64,000 bases of DNA from Brachionus koreanus (lineage: Eukaryota > Rotifera > Eurotatoria > Ploima > Brachionidae). Shown piece after piece: positions 10,001 to 23,900 of the stretch (the stretch's first letter is position 1; each line of letters opens with the position of its first letter). The stretch is taken from NCBI GenBank assembly GCA_016987375.1, contig PJRA01000263.1, positions 5,215,953 to 5,279,952 on the forward strand. The letters are read 5' to 3'. The position numbers and the translations under genes were made by a program. A model generated the notes under the pieces. That model made no database searches. It saw nothing but the letters and a program-made list of their open reading frames with translations, and had not been told where the DNA came from.

Positions 10001-12597
10001 AGCTGTCAACCAAATTTAAAATTAAATCAACTTTTTTTTTCAAGCATAATTAAACTTTTCATGGACACCTTTGAATGATTAAAGATTAAAAAAAAAACAA
10101 GTTGTTTGCAGACAAAAAAAATAAAATTTTGATCAAAGCATTTTATTATTAATTCTTCTTTTTTGAAAAATTATTAAGAATTTATCACAAATTTTGACTA
10201 TTCTTAATTATCTCTTGAAACAGCATATTAAATCTAAATTTTGTTTTATGAAGATTGAACTATTAATTAGATTATTATTTAAGAGACTTTTTGCAAAGAG
10301 ATATTTCAAGTAAATTTACTATCAATTCCTTTGGGTTTTCGTTCCTTCAAGGCTTTGTTGATTAGAATAAAAGAATAAAAAATTTTAATGATATTTTTCA
10401 AGTAAATTAAATAAAGAAAACTTTCATTTTCTAATTTTTCAAAAGAATTTGATAGAAATTTTTTAGCTGCCGATTACTTAAAAGATCTGAGAAACAAATA
10501 ATAGTTGTGGTTCACAATCAGTTATCATTTAGATAAAGATCGAAAACTAAGGAATTTCCCCAGACTTACTCGAATAGCCAAAGCCTTCTTTTGAGTCCCT
10601 ATGCTAATGACTTTTATTTAATGTATAAAAAAACAAAATAACTTAAAATAAATTAAAAGCAATTGAAAATTTTAATCTAATATTTTATTTAGACTAATTA
10701 ATAAAATATATTTTAATAGTTCTTAACAAAATTAATGATCTCAAAAATATGTCTTAAAGCTGCTCGATTTGAACGAGCTAAAAAGAAAACAAATAAAAAT
10801 CGATAAATTTTTGCCTTTAGATATTTTCATAAAATTCCGACACTAAAGTTTAAATATCTAAGCCCATTTAGAATTTCATCTAGACTAAGATTTAGATTAA
10901 TGATAAATGATTCATTGATAAACCAGTTCGCGCATTCACAAAAACACACACACGTCCCAGTTGGATATGCATAACAAAATATCCGAATTTTCCAGCATGT
11001 GTTTTATTAGAATTTAAGATTAGTTTGTTTATAGCATATAAATAAATCTAATTTAAACATTGATTTGAGAATTAGAGAGAAAAAAACAATTTGAAATGTT
11101 TTCTTATGTGCCAACCATGACTAAAGTATCAAATTTAGTAAATTATTAAATTGTTAATACAGAAAAAAATTTGCTTTCATCATTTTGAATATTTTAACGG
11201 CTTAGTGTAAATATTGATTTTAGCCAGTCACTTGAATATCATCAAGTAGGTAATCATCGAATTCAAGCTGTTTCGCTTTTGTTTAAACAGTCAGTCCTAT
11301 TAAAATGTAACCCAATTAGATTTATAGCCGATTTTCTCGACTTGCCTGAAATGGTGAAAATTTCATACTTAAATTGTGCATGATTATAAAATCAAAAATT
11401 GCTCCTTTCGCTTGAACTAGTGTCTCGAAGTTGATCAAAAATAATTGCCTGATTAATTATTTAAACAAAATATGGCCCCGATTTTAGATTCGATCAATAA
11501 TTCTTCTCATCGGAAACTAATTAATCATTTCATTTCATATGGCTTGCAACCTTGTATTAATTCTCTCTCAGATATGGCTCAAATTCAAAGCGCATTTTTA
11601 ATTGTTTTATTTCAAAGAGTATTAGTGACGATTTACAACCAAAATATTCTCCCAAGACTTGCATCAATAAATAATTTAAATACGAACAAGTCAAAAATCA
11701 ATCAGTTTATTTTGTCAGCCGGATAAGCTGATTAGCATTTATTTAAATAGCTAACTTTTACACTTAAAAACCAGTAAAATTTGTCAAAATATATGAAAGT
11801 ACAAAAATGTTAACTCTTAATTATTCATTCAAAAGAAATTTGTCTTTTTTAATTATTTTTTATTATCATCTTAAAAAGATAAAAATTTATTTATTTAAAA
11901 ATAATTTTGACCGAGACCTTAGGCAGTTCGTTGTAAACCTTTTTAGAGCTTGCATTTTTTAGATCATAATTTACAATAGAATTTTATAAATTACAAATGA
12001 CTAGAAAACTATTTCAATTAGTAAATGAATTAAAATTTTGATTTTATTGCTTGAGATAGAGTTGTTCTGTGACAACTTCAAAAGGAGTCAAGAATCTTTT
12101 ACATTGCGTAAAGATAAAAATAAACTTTTTTTAAGATATTTTTAAATAAAATTGCTTTTGATTGAAATTAATTAATCAATACATTTCTTAGCTCAAATGA
12201 ATAAAGTTAAATTTTAAATTTGAATCTTATGGCGTGTCAAAAATAATTTATTAAATAAATTTTAAAGGTCAACGCTACACGAATCTAATTATAACAAAAC
12301 CTATAGAATTTATTTATTTTTAAAATATAGAGATTAGCTCAATTTGGAGCGATATTTCTCTCTCGCCCTTTACTTATAAAATTTTTTTATTTTACTTTCA
12401 AAAACAAGATTAATATATTTTTTTTTATTTAATGGAATTAAAAAAAATATATTTCAACACTAAAAGTGTTGTTTGTGTTGGCGATAGATAAAAATAAAAA
12501 AGATATGGATTAAAGTATTTTTGTCGAATTGTTGACAAAAGTTTTCTAGTCGGGCAAAAAAAAATGAACGATAGCTTAAATGCGTGCCAAAAGCACT
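7010..12597. other. Long intergenic stretch without a supported gene
   Basis: About 5.6 kb of AT-rich sequence. Apart from an inverted SINE-like fragment at 8.5 kb and poly(A)/poly(T) tracts, I see no conserved protein motif. The 84-codon ORF at 11472-11726 starts with ATG and is moderately protein-like, but has no neighbour, splice context or recognisable motif. The 3' end of the Scribbler-like gene may extend into the 12.6-kb gap. Confidence 0.5.
8495..8606 (-). repeat. SINE-like element, inverted copy
   Basis: Read on the minus strand it starts with GTTCGAACCC, a good match to a pol III B box (GWTCRANNC). It continues through a GC-richer body to GAGATGAGCACCTCCCC and CAACTAGAATAG, the same tail seen at 2.6 kb and 4.7 kb. 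A tRNA-derived SINE truncated at its 5' end would explain this; no A box is seen. Confidence 0.45.
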
Positions 12598-13197
12598 NNN
12601 NNNNNNNNNNNNNNNNNNNNNNNNNNNNNNNNNNNNNNNNNNNNNNNNNNNNNNNNNNNNNNNNNNNNNNNNNNNNNNNNNNNNNNNNNNNNNNNNNNNN
12701 NNNNNNNNNNNNNNNNNNNNNNNNNNNNNNNNNNNNNNNNNNNNNNNNNNNNNNNNNNNNNNNNNNNNNNNNNNNNNNNNNNNNNNNNNNNNNNNNNNNN
12801 NNNNNNNNNNNNNNNNNNNNNNNNNNNNNNNNNNNNNNNNNNNNNNNNNNNNNNNNNNNNNNNNNNNNNNNNNNNNNNNNNNNNNNNNNNNNNNNNNNNN
12901 NNNNNNNNNNNNNNNNNNNNNNNNNNNNNNNNNNNNNNNNNNNNNNNNNNNNNNNNNNNNNNNNNNNNNNNNNNNNNNNNNNNNNNNNNNNNNNNNNNNN
13001 NNNNNNNNNNNNNNNNNNNNNNNNNNNNNNNNNNNNNNNNNNNNNNNNNNNNNNNNNNNNNNNNNNNNNNNNNNNNNNNNNNNNNNNNNNNNNNNNNNNN
13101 NNNNNNNNNNNNNNNNNNNNNNNNNNNNNNNNNNNNNNNNNNNNNNNNNNNNNNNNNNNNNNNNNNNNNNNNNNNNNNNNNNNNNNNNNNNNNNNNN
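12598..13197. other. Assembly gap (600 N)
   Basis: Run of N. It lies just downstream, on the minus strand, of the Scribbler-like open frame, so 3' sequence of that gene may be hidden here. Confidence 1.
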
Positions 13198-13260
13198 ATT
13201 TAAAAAAAAAAGATAGCGAGAGGCAGAAAGAAGACAGACGAATCATTTAAAAAATGTTGT

Positions 13261-14217
13261 TTAGGTTTTGACCTCTTGTGCGTTTACATTTGTAGCCGGC
13301 TCTGAGCTATCACAATTAACCGGTGTGTGCCTGCCTTGGACCATAGAACTTGATAGAGTCTCGTCAAAATTTGAGCTGTTCAGTGTTTGATCCGGATTGA
13401 GTTTTTTATTTTTCTTGTAGCTGCGTGCGGATGAATTTGAGGCTGTCGACTTAGCATCGCCATTATTTAATTTAGCCTTTTTGCCCGCGCTTTTATTCGA
13501 ACATTTCGAGCTAGTCGAGCTTGCAGTGCTCGACTGAGTCATGGCGTCGAATTCTTCCTCGTTTACTGAAGAAGCGGACGAGTGCGACTCCTTGACCTTT
13601 ACGTCTTTGACGTTTACGGGCGTAGTCGACTGTTGAGTCGGCGCGCCGTTACCGTTGCAAATATCGAATTCGATATCTGACATTAGATCGCTCTCAAATC
13701 GATTAATGTAGCGGCGCTTTCCATTGCGTAGAGTTCGCACTGTCGGATCTGTTGACAGACCGTTCTGATTAGGCTGCGAAACAAACGGGTTAAACGACGG
13801 ATCCGAGCTCGGATATAAGTTATTCGAGCCGTACTGATTGAAAAAAGGATATGCTTCTTTGTTCTGTTTGAACTTGGGTATGTCTTTGAATCGAGGCGGT
13901 GCCCAGCTTGTTTTGGCCGTGTCTATCAGCGAGCCTACAAAAGTTTTGCCTCGCCAGCTCACGTTAAGAATGAGCACGCCCTTGCTCGTCTCGTTCCAAA
14001 CTATGCCCTCAAGGAGTATGTTTGTGCCGGGCTCGCAAGGCGCCAAGTCCGAACTGTCCGTGCAAATTCCCACACTCCGTGTCTGCTTGGTTTCGTCGAC
14101 CACTTCTTCCGATATCAAGCTATCCGGCTCGATGCTCACAGCCTCGCTTTGATTTAGATCACTAATTTGTTGTGTATCCATCATTTTCGTATATTCATTA
14201 GTATTACTTACACACAA
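13261..14217 (-). CDS. sbb: ZNF608/ZNF609/Scribbler-like regulator, N-terminal part
   Basis: Open frame of 318 residues. Residues about 57-115 carry the hallmark N-terminal block shared by vertebrate ZNF608/ZNF609 and fly Scribbler (Brakeless), nuclear transcriptional co-regulators: APCEPGTNILLEGIVW, then VLILNVSWRGKTFVGSL, then SWAPPRF. A basic stretch follows (TLRNGKRRY, about 170-179), then a serine-rich, low-complexity tail with KKNKK-type basic clusters. No C2H2 zinc finger is present in this frame. The TAA at 13261 may be a real end, as in the short Brakeless isoform, or the gene may continue by splicing toward the 12.6-kb gap. Start is uncertain: ATG at 14217 is first, but MMDTQQ at 14184 is equally plausible because a GTAAGT lies between them. 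GC is clearly higher than in flanking DNA. Confidence 0.85.
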   Translation of the reverse strand: MCVSNTNEYTKMMDTQQISDLNQSEAVSIEPDSLISEEVVDETKQTRSVGICTDSSDLAPCEPGTNILLEGIVWNETSKGVLILNVSWRGKTFVGSLIDTAKTSWAPPRFKDIPKFKQNKEAYPFFNQYGSNNLYPSSDPSFNPFVSQPNQNGLSTDPTVRTLRNGKRRYINRFESDLMSDIEFDICNGNGAPTQQSTTPVNVKDVKVKESHSSASSVNEEEFDAMTQSSTASSTSSKCSNKSAGKKAKLNNGDAKSTASNSSARSYKKNKKLNPDQTLNSSNFDETLSSSMVQGRHTPVNCDSSEPATNVNAQEVKT

Positions 14218-14279
14218 ACTAGGTTTTTTTTTCTAAATAAAATTGAAAAACAAAAAATATTTTTTAGTTAGTTGTTTTA

Positions 14280-14400
14280 GTAAAACTAAGTCCAGCCCAC
14301 TCGGGAGTGGAGCGGTGATCGCAAACGGTCACTCTCCAATGAGTATAGTCTCTATAGTCCCTCGTATGACCCGGACTCATTACTCTAAACAAAAAATAAC
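14280..14400 (-). promoter_or_regulatory. Possible 5' UTR exon of the Scribbler-like gene
   Basis: A GC-richer island upstream of the coding exon in otherwise AT-rich DNA. Between it and the ATG, on the minus strand, is a T-rich stretch ending in tttag at about 14234, which fits a splice acceptor. No protein motif is visible in the island. Confidence 0.35.
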
Positions 14401-17129
14401 CTTAAATGTTTGCCTAGCAGTTGGCGTCGTATTCAAACTGGTATTTGTTGTGTAATTTTTTATCGATTTATCTTCTGTTAATGATTGATTTTGTTTTATT
14501 TTCATTTTTTTTTTGCTTAATAACGTCGCTCAATTTTTCAATTTTGAAATAAAAATATTTTTAGAAAAACATTTTTTTTCTAAAATTTACTGCAAAATTT
14601 TTTAGATATTATTTATTTGGTTGACTTTATTACGCTTATTATATAGACATTTAGTTGTGTCTTAATCACTGTCCTACAAATCATTCGTATTTTTTTTCTC
14701 TAAACTCCAATAGATTTTAAACTAATTATGATAAATAGAAAAATTGTGCATCCTATTACGCCACTCTTTTCTTTTTCACTTAATAGTTTATCAACTATTT
14801 TATCCTCAATAAAATCAGACTAGTTTTTAATACGCATCAGTTATTATTTATTTATAACATTGAACTTAAAATGAACCTATGCTAAATTTTAGCATAATAA
14901 CTTTACTTTTTAATTATAATTCTAAATAAAAGATATAATTTTTTTCTATTCCTTTGTTAATTTTAAATTTCGGAATTCAAAGAAAAAAGCATGTTTTTGA
15001 TAAAGTTGAAAAATTTTTGATAATTCTTTAATTAATAACTTATTTGATTATTTCTAAATTTAAACACACTGATAGAGAATCTAATCATCCAGATGTTTTT
15101 ACTTATTTTATTTTCGTACAAATTCAATTAAAAATTGAGAGAATCTCTCAATAGTAAGAGACAAATAATTTGGCCTATCTTTTCTTTTTTTACTTGTCAA
15201 TAAAACAGTAATCATGTTAGGCCGGGTTTGAAGAAAAATTATTTTTTTGTCCAAAAATTTTTAATTGCCTCCAATAAATAAATAAACTAAAATAAATCAA
15301 GTTTATTTATTATCTATGAGTTGAAATAAGTCAGGAAAATCGGTATAAGTGGGACTTAATACCCTAGAAAATAATTTATAACCAAAATATTACCTGTGTA
15401 CTTTTTTCTATTCGTATTTAAATTAAGTCGCTTTAATTGCTTAAAAATTTTTTGATTTTAGAAAAAAAAACACTTGAATAAATAGAAATTTTAGGAGAAC
15501 AATTATCAAATTTACGAGGCCGTACTTAAATTATAAGCTACAAAAATAAGATAATATTTCTTAAAATAGGAAGTCACAAAAAAATAAAGTCTATGTTAAA
15601 AATCGGTTATGAAAAGTCGAATTTAATTAACATTTTTAAATAAATCCTAACTAAGGCTAAAAATTGTTTACGGTCTTAAAAGAATTCATTGTCCATTGGC
15701 TTAATACACAAAATTCGTTAAAGTAAATCATAGTTAACTTAGTACTTTAGTTTTTGACTTGTTCTAAATGATTTTTAAAAAGCACATAACAAAGATTAGT
15801 ATAAGAATAATTTTTTATTAAAACAAGTATATTGGAATTTCAATTAATATAAAAAAAAATCAATCGATTTAATTCATATAATGCGTAAATAATAAATTAT
15901 ACTCAATTAGCTTTAGATTCAACAAAAATTATTTACCTTTACTGTCATTTTATTTAATGTTATAATTGAATTTGTTTATAGCAATAACAAGAAAAGTCAA
16001 TTAGATAAATTAGCGTTTATTCTATCTAAAGTTTACACTTTCATATCTATTTCATTTATTGCTTTAGATCACATGGCTTATTATATTGGTTTATTAGTTT
16101 TTTTTTTAAAGTATCAATTTACTGAATTGGAACACAGTACTAGTCGTCTCAATATGTGTTGCTTAGAATAATTTCAGCCATTGTTTGCAAATAAAATAAA
16201 ACAAAACTAGCAAAAAGAGCAAACATTATTAATCTAAGTCTTAATTATTAATTATCGAATAAAGCTAAACTTTGGATACAAATATCTTTGTATATTTCTT
16301 TATTGATTTTAGATCAGCGATAAAACAAAATTTTTTGCTCTTTATTGCCGAAAATTGTTAATCTACCAAAATTTTTCAAAAATTAATTTAAATATTAACT
16401 TTGATATTCTTATCTATAAATAAAAAACCAATTTAATTAGTGTTTACTAAAAAAAAACTATCAAATTGCCAAACCAGGTAACTGTTTAAGTTTCACACAA
16501 ATTTTCATTTTAAAAAAGGTACAAAATGATGTTAAAATTTAAAATTAGTTTTCCGGATAAATGAGCTTCATAATTTATAATTCACTTTTAGACTAATTTC
16601 GAATTAAATTATTTTCTAATTAAGAAAATATTAAAGATATTGAGTTAAAATTTTTTATCTAAAACACATCATAATAAATAGATTAGTAATAAATTGAAAA
16701 ACTTAGACTTAAACTGAATTAAATCATACGAAATCAGCTTATACTTGTCAAAAAAAATGGAATTAAAAAATTATTTTTTAATTAAAGGAAAAAATATCAC
16801 TTTTCGAAAAAATTAACATCAATGCTTTGTCGATGATAAACATTTCAACAATAGCAAACAAAAATGCTTCTTTGCCAAGTGTTAAATTTCAAATGACATG
16901 AAAAAAAAAACTGCTAATGCTTTAAAAGTGGTATTAGCCATAGGCCGTTTATGCTTCTTAATATATTCTACCTGTTTAATTTAGCAAATTTAATTAACTC
17001 TTAAATAAAAAAGAATGAAAAATGAAAACACTAAAAAAGAAATTTAACTTACAATCTGCATAAATAAAATATTAATGACTTAAGTTTTCTTATTTCGCTT
17101 TTTCTCAGTGTTTACCCCCTTCCTCTCTT

Positions 17130-17152
17130 TTTTTTTTCTCTCTCTCTCTCTT
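17130..17152 (+). repeat. CT microsatellite
   Basis: A poly(T) stretch passes into a pure (CT)n run of about eight units. It could act as a GAGA-type site on the minus strand, but no more can be said. Confidence 0.6.
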
Positions 17153-17898
17153 TTGAATTTATAAGGTTTTCTTTTTTCTAAGCTATAAAATATTTTCATT
17201 TCTTATTTTATAATAAACAATTTACGTATACGAATTAATTAATGACTAAATATACATATTTTTGAAATAGGTCTTCTCTGTTACCATTTGACCAAATATA
17301 TGCTAAATTTCTGTTAGTTTAACTATTGAACAGACCTTAACTAAAAGATAAAAAAAAAATGGACGCCAATTTAAATTCAATTAGATTCTAATTTCATACA
17401 ATATTCATGGCTAAAAAATTTAGTCAAACAGTTTCCTGTAATTGAATTTTACCATGTTCAATTTTTTATATTTATTCTAATTAATTATGATAAGATTACT
17501 CTAGTTTTGAATAGTCAAACAAACTAAAGAATTAGCTTTTAGCTAATATCTTAATTGGGTCACTACGAGGATTATTTATTTTATGATTAGCTAACAAATG
17601 AACAAAAGCAATTTGAAAGCATTACAACATTAAAACTTAATAAAAACAGTTTTTGAAAAATGATTTTATAAATTTTCATAATCAATTGCCAAATTATTGT
17701 TTTAAAATTTAATTAATAATAAATAACACAAAAATAAAAATTCAAAATAAAATTGACTGTCTTTTTAAATTCAGGTAAAAAAATTCTATTGACCTGATAT
17801 TTTAACAAAAATCTTAAAATTAATATTTGTTTTTAAATTAGTCATATTTTAAATTATGTCTTTCTCTTTTTAATTCTGTACGGTCACGGTAAGCCCTA

Positions 17899-17985
17899 AA
17901 CGCTTGCCCTTCCCAGTACCGACTTGAGTGGAAATCAAAAGTATGCCTCTATGCTCCACAAGGAGTCCATAATGACTCCTTGTTT
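17899..17985 (+). mobile_element. LINE 3'-terminal coding fragment
   Basis: With a frameshift it reads RLEWKSKV followed by ASMLHKES, matching the fragment at 37.2 kb (RFEWKSKVMTLCY). This sequence type ends the reverse-transcriptase ORF of several non-LTR retrotransposons. It is short and broken. Confidence 0.5.
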
Positions 17986-20900
17986 ATATTCCAAATAAGA
18001 TGAATTTTCAGGTGCTATATGCTTGATTACTCATATCAAAACTTTGCTCAAAATGACCTAGAGATATAAAAAAAAATAAAATTAAAATTGGTCGGTTGTT
18101 TTTTCGTTTTGCATATTGATAATCTAACAAAATCAGGCTCACGTAATCAAATATTAAACAAAAAAATAAATAAATGAAATTAGACTAGTAAAACTAAACA
18201 CACTGAATTGATTACATAGTCTATCAACAATTAGATCAGATGAGAAGATTATAAGAATTTAATATTTCATTTATGATTTATTATAATATGCCAAAAATCC
18301 TATTCGCCAAAAATATCAATCTTATCATGGGTACTTAAGACAAAAAATATTTTAAAAATGACATTAAATTATATCCAAAAAAATCTAGTGAATAAGAGTG
18401 TGTCCTAAATTACACGGATCTAATGAATGAAAATCCTTTGAAAACAAAAAAAAAAGAAGCCTAACAATAACTGATTAAGAGAATTTTATTTTTAATTGAA
18501 CGCTTTAAATAATATTATTTTTCTATTGTTTCTTATTTTCCATTTTATTTGAGTAACTAGCTAGCTAAACACTTTCCTAATCACTGACCCATTAATTTTG
18601 CATGTGCCTGTCTAGAATTAAATTAAAATGGCCAAAAAACTTAAAATTTAATTAGCTTAAATTATAGAAATCTATGAGATAATTCTAAAAATCTTGAAAT
18701 AGAAAATCACCAAGTTTGAATTAGCATAAATAATTTTGGACAATAAGCCTGGGTCTAAGTTTGATGACTGTATTTTTGTATGAAAATTCCAACTAGCAAA
18801 AAAAAAATAAACGAATAAATTTTTTATTTAAAATCTATTTGAGTAGAGATATACACAAATTTGCTTGGCAGGCTATTTTAGATAAAACAAACGAATACAA
18901 AACACAGATAAGACAAGTTAATTACTAAGTGTAAGTAAGCGAATAAATCTCTTGAGTATAATCGGCTCTCATAAGCTATGCCGAACTGAAACAACAAAAC
19001 AAGCTGGTTGAAATTTTTATTATTATCGACTAGAAAAAAAGCCTCATTAAATCAAATAAAAAGGTAAATTTTTTTCAACATTTACCAAGTTATTTAACGC
19101 ATCATACCTGAACAGGTTTATAAGTTGAAAAATGAAAATTATCTATTTATTTTATCTTTTTTTATTTATCGTTCTTTAATCTCTTAAGCTTATTTATTTT
19201 AAAATTCGGGTTAAACATGATAAGATCAATTACTTTTTATTAAATGACAGTGCACTGCTAATAACCTCTATTAAAAATAAGCTGAGAATTTAAAATTTTT
19301 AATTTTTATTTTCTTTCCAAAAAAATTATTAAAGCTAAATTTAAGCCATATACTTTTCTAAATTGAATGCTTAAATTTGAATGACTCGATAGACTAAAAC
19401 TCAAATTAGAGTTGAATCAAGTACGCTTGTCGAAATGAATGACTTAGTGAAACGACCTATTCCAGATTTGATACATGGTTTGCAAATTATGCAAAAGTCT
19501 TTGGGCAATTAACTAATTTCGATGTGCTAAAATCAAAATTGATGTATTTTAAAATTTATTTTATACTCTATTGGTAGCTCTAAAATGAAACAAATAGAAA
19601 ATAAAGAAGAAAATCTCTAGGAAATGAACAAAAAATATTGAAAACGAACGAACAAATATACATAAAAGCAAATAAGCAACAGTTTTCTAAATTAGTGAAT
19701 AAAAAATTTGAAATTAATTTTTTATTATTATTATCCGGCGCTCTCGTTTTTTTACAACTTAAATCTTTTTTTATTTTATTTTGTTTTATTTTTGGCAAAT
19801 TGACGTTTTCGAAATGTCTAAATTAACTTATAAAATGAAAAAAAAAATCCTATTGATTTATGGAATTAATCAGTTTTTAGCTTTAATTAATTTGATCCCA
19901 ATACTTGAAATAAAACATCGATAAAAATCTAATTAACAAGCATACTTTAATCCGTTGAAAATTGATTCAAAGCATTCAATTGATAGTGTTTGTTTACATG
20001 CACATAGCACAACAATATATGGACTAAAAGACCATACATTGCTTCGAGTAGAAAAATTTAAGTTTATAATAATTTATTTTAAAAAAAGCTATCTTATCTG
20101 TCAAAATTTAATCTAAAAGCTGAAGAAAATTGCCAATTCAATTTGATGATTGTTGTTCGAAGGAAGTCTAGTAATCAAGTCTGAAAAAGGATTTTTCTAT
20201 AGAGAATATCGATTACTTTGCTGCAACTTTCTTCATTTAGAAATTAACCATTTTTATCTTTAATTAATCTTGTAAAAAATAAAACTAATTGTTTACCATT
20301 CTTAGTAAAAGAATTTCAAAATTAAATTTGATGAAAAAAGAGAAAAAAAATCTAAGAGTTAAAAAATGAAATGACGAGTGTAATAAATGCGAGAGCTTGG
20401 AGGGAGACCCTGTTTTATTGTGTGTGCGTGTGTTTAAGAGTGAGTGATCAAAAAAAATAGTGAGTCTGAAAAACCTATAATTGTAAACAACCAAGCTTTT
20501 TTACGGAAAAAGTCCGAACAACTTTTAGTTTGTGTTTTCTCAACAAATCGGGTCAAATTTGAAAATATTTGAGACCAAATTTGTCAAGACTCACTAAGTT
20601 GCGATTAATCTAAGAAAAAATTGTTTGCCGAGAAAAATACTCTTGATGAATGCGAGAGCTTTAGAAATTAATTTAATATTGAAATAAACAAATCATATAA
20701 GATGCTTTTTTTCCAATCATGGACTTAAAAATTATATGCTCTAATTAGTATCCTTTTTTTTTAAACTAAAATATTTTAAATTTTGCCTTACACTAATTTA
20801 CTGAGCCAACAGTTCTAATCGAACAGACTTTTCCAAGCACTTAGCATTTATTCTAGATTTATAAATAATTTGTTTTTTTTTCGTGCTGAAAAATTCTTGA

Positions 20901-23900
20901 TTTAATTTTACCTCTTTAAAATATCGGATAAGATTTTATTAAATCTAAAATTTATGCCATTAAATTAGTGAATAAATAATTGATTAGCGTATTAAAAACT
21001 CCATGTATTTACTTAATCGAAATCTATACTCTTATTGAAGCTTTTTTTAACTTAAAAAAAAACTTTAAAATAAATGCAAAAGCTTCTTTATTTTCTCATA
21101 GTAATTTTTATTGAATTTTTTTTCAGGTTAGGCAAAAAATCGACTTGGTAAAATTTAGTCTCAATTTATACTTAATTTGTTCTCTAAGCAATAAGTATCT
21201 AATTAAACTCGCGTTATACTCATGGTCTATTTCGAAAATATTTTAGCTGTAAAATATGGTATCATTTTCCATAATAGGCAAGCTTTGATCAGAAAAAAAT
21301 CCTGAGACTAAAATCTCAGCTATTTAAAAAATTGAGAAAAGGTGCTTTTTGTTTATTTTGGTTAGTTTTGCTTAGCCAAAAATCAACTTTTAGATAAATA
21401 AAAATATTTGACTTGTAACACAGTCAAAATAAATACACAATTTTTGCTTATGAAAACATTTTTTATACTTTTGCTGACCAATATTGAATTGAATAATTTA
21501 TATTTTAGTATTACTTTTAATTCAAATGGAAAAAAAACTATTCTAATATTTAAATTTTTTTTCTTATTCAATTATGCAACTAAATTTTGTTTAAATTACA
21601 TAACACTCTTGAGATTGCTTGATGTACTAAAATATATCTAATAATTGAACCTGATTGCATTTCGAATCAAAAATAGAAAAGCTATTTTAGATTAGTCGCC
21701 CATGGATATTGATCAGACCAATTTGAAAAATTAAAATTAAATCACTTTGACAGACTTTTAATGAAAATTACTTAAAACCCTGAAAGTATAATTTCAAAGC
21801 ATAGTAATTTTGTTTATCTGGAGGTAAATTTTTTAAAAATTTTAATTAATTTTTAGTCATAAAAATTATATTTAGACATGGTTCCAAAGTATTACAGCTT
21901 TTTAAATATTTAACTCTTTTAAAATTTTCCTATCGATGCTATTTTTTAGTAATCGAAATTTTGCATCTCCATTTAATTTTTTTTTGTAAGCTCTACTGAA
22001 CAAATGATTTCATAGACTCAAAATAAACCAAGTATAACAATCATGATCAAGCATCAAATTAGCTAATTAAAAAATACCAATGCAGCAGTCAAAAAATTCA
22101 ATATACCCATTTAATGTCCATATTGCTTTGAAACTCAATTTGAAAACAAATATGCAGAAGCTTTTGTGACATTACTAAATTTAGGAAGTAATTTAACCCT
22201 GAATAAATCAAGCTTTAAAAAAACATGAAATTTTCATTAAAATCTACTGATGTAAAAATTATATTAATATTTAAAAAAGCAATAAATCATACCTTAAATC
22301 AATATTACCTGGACTATTAATAATCGAAAAGCTGTCTTTAGAACATGATAAAATAAAATTATCAATTTTTAATGATTCAAATTAAATTAATAATCTTTTT
22401 TTTAAATTCTTACTAAAATTAAAATAAACATACTCATTAAAATCCGAACGATTTAAAATCGTTTCAAGTTCTAGATAATCAAAACAAAAGGAAATATTTA
22501 ATGTCAATTGAAGTAATATGAGATGATGAACTAAAGACTTTTTTTTTCCAAATTTAATTAAATATTTATTGCGTCTTGTAAAAAAGCAATTCGTTTTATT
22601 AAACTATGCACAAAAAGATTATTAGAAAAAAAAAGTTTTAAACCCTAGAACTGTCAAAAATTTACAGGTGTATTATTTTTTTTTTAAATAAAAATTCAAT
22701 TTGATTTTTATTCCCAAAATTAGTCTTTTAAATTATCTTAGACTTTAATTTTTAAATATGCTTCTGGAATTAATTAAGCCATTAATTTGCTTTAAGACAT
22801 ATTAAAGCAAAACAATCCAATTTTAATCAAATATTCTAGACTAGAAAATAAAAAGCCAGAGTTTTATTAAATTTTGTTTTCGACATGCACATATATCAGA
22901 TTGTACATCATTTTTATGCTTAATCAACTTTTTATATATAAGAAAAAATACATTAGGTTTATTTTTTTTTTATTTATTTAAAAAAAAATTTAGGAAAAGT
23001 TTTTTTTTCCAGCGAAGTTCGGAATGACAGCGCCTTTTTCCTTTAGTTAATTTATTTATTTAATACAATAAAAAATTTAAAAAAAAAAAAAGAATAATAT
23101 TTAAAAGTAGGTACAAAAATAAAAATTTATGACATTTTTTAATTTCGAACTTGAAAGCTTATGAAAGTTATTTGAGATAATTATTTTTCCTCAATTCAGC
23201 TCAAAAAATAAACAATCAAAAAAAATTATACAATTCGTGATTTAATATTTAAGTCTAATTCCATTCCGTTTTATGACTAGAATTTTTTTTAACTTTATTC
23301 TAATAGAGCTCAAATGAGTGAATCGATTTTATTTTTTTGTTTTTATTAGCTTTAAACGTGCATGGTTTATAAAATAAAGAACAATATAAAGTTTAGTTAA
23401 CAAGGGCTTCTGATTTCTAATATAAAGAAAAAAGAAATTATTCTAAAAAAAAATACAACGCACACATTTCTGGGAAAATTAAAAAAAAATTAAAAAAATA
23501 AAAGTAAAGATACCTTAATTTGATTATATTTCTATTAACCAGTTCAAGTGGAATAAAAAACAATCAAGTATTTATTTTAATTCAAGCTGTTTTTATCGAT
23601 TTAAAAATAAAAAGAATTTCAAATCGGCAATTTCGAAAAATAGCTTATCGATTTCTTACCCAACATCAAACAAATGTAAGATAAAAATAATAATTTTTTT
23701 TTTATTTCAACACATTTTTTTAATTAGGAGAATTCAAAGATTACACTTGCTGAGTTATTATATCAAAATTAAAAATTTTTTAAAACTAAGATTTACTAAA
23801 ATCAAATAATAAATTTTTATAATCTAAAAACGAGAAAATTCAAGTAGTTTTTTTACATTTTTCTTTAAAAATTTCAAAATAAAATTCTTGATTACTTGAC

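Noticed and set aside
11472..11726. 84-codon ORF starting with ATG
   Set aside because: Considered as a small gene, but there is no conserved motif, splice partner or poly(A) context that I can support.
12425..13250. Open frames of 207-273 codons across the N run
   Set aside because: They are open only because N has no stop codons; the few real flanking codons show no coding character.
13838..14152. 104-codon plus-strand ORF opposite the Scribbler-like gene
   Set aside because: The minus frame has the conserved family block; this is its shadow.
14243..14455. 70-codon plus-strand ORF just beyond the Scribbler-like start
   Set aside because: No recognisable motif, and it lies over the probable 5' UTR of the minus-strand gene.
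19580..19826. Overlapping ORFs on both strands
   Set aside because: A/T-rich frames with Phe/Lys/Asn bias on both strands and no motif.
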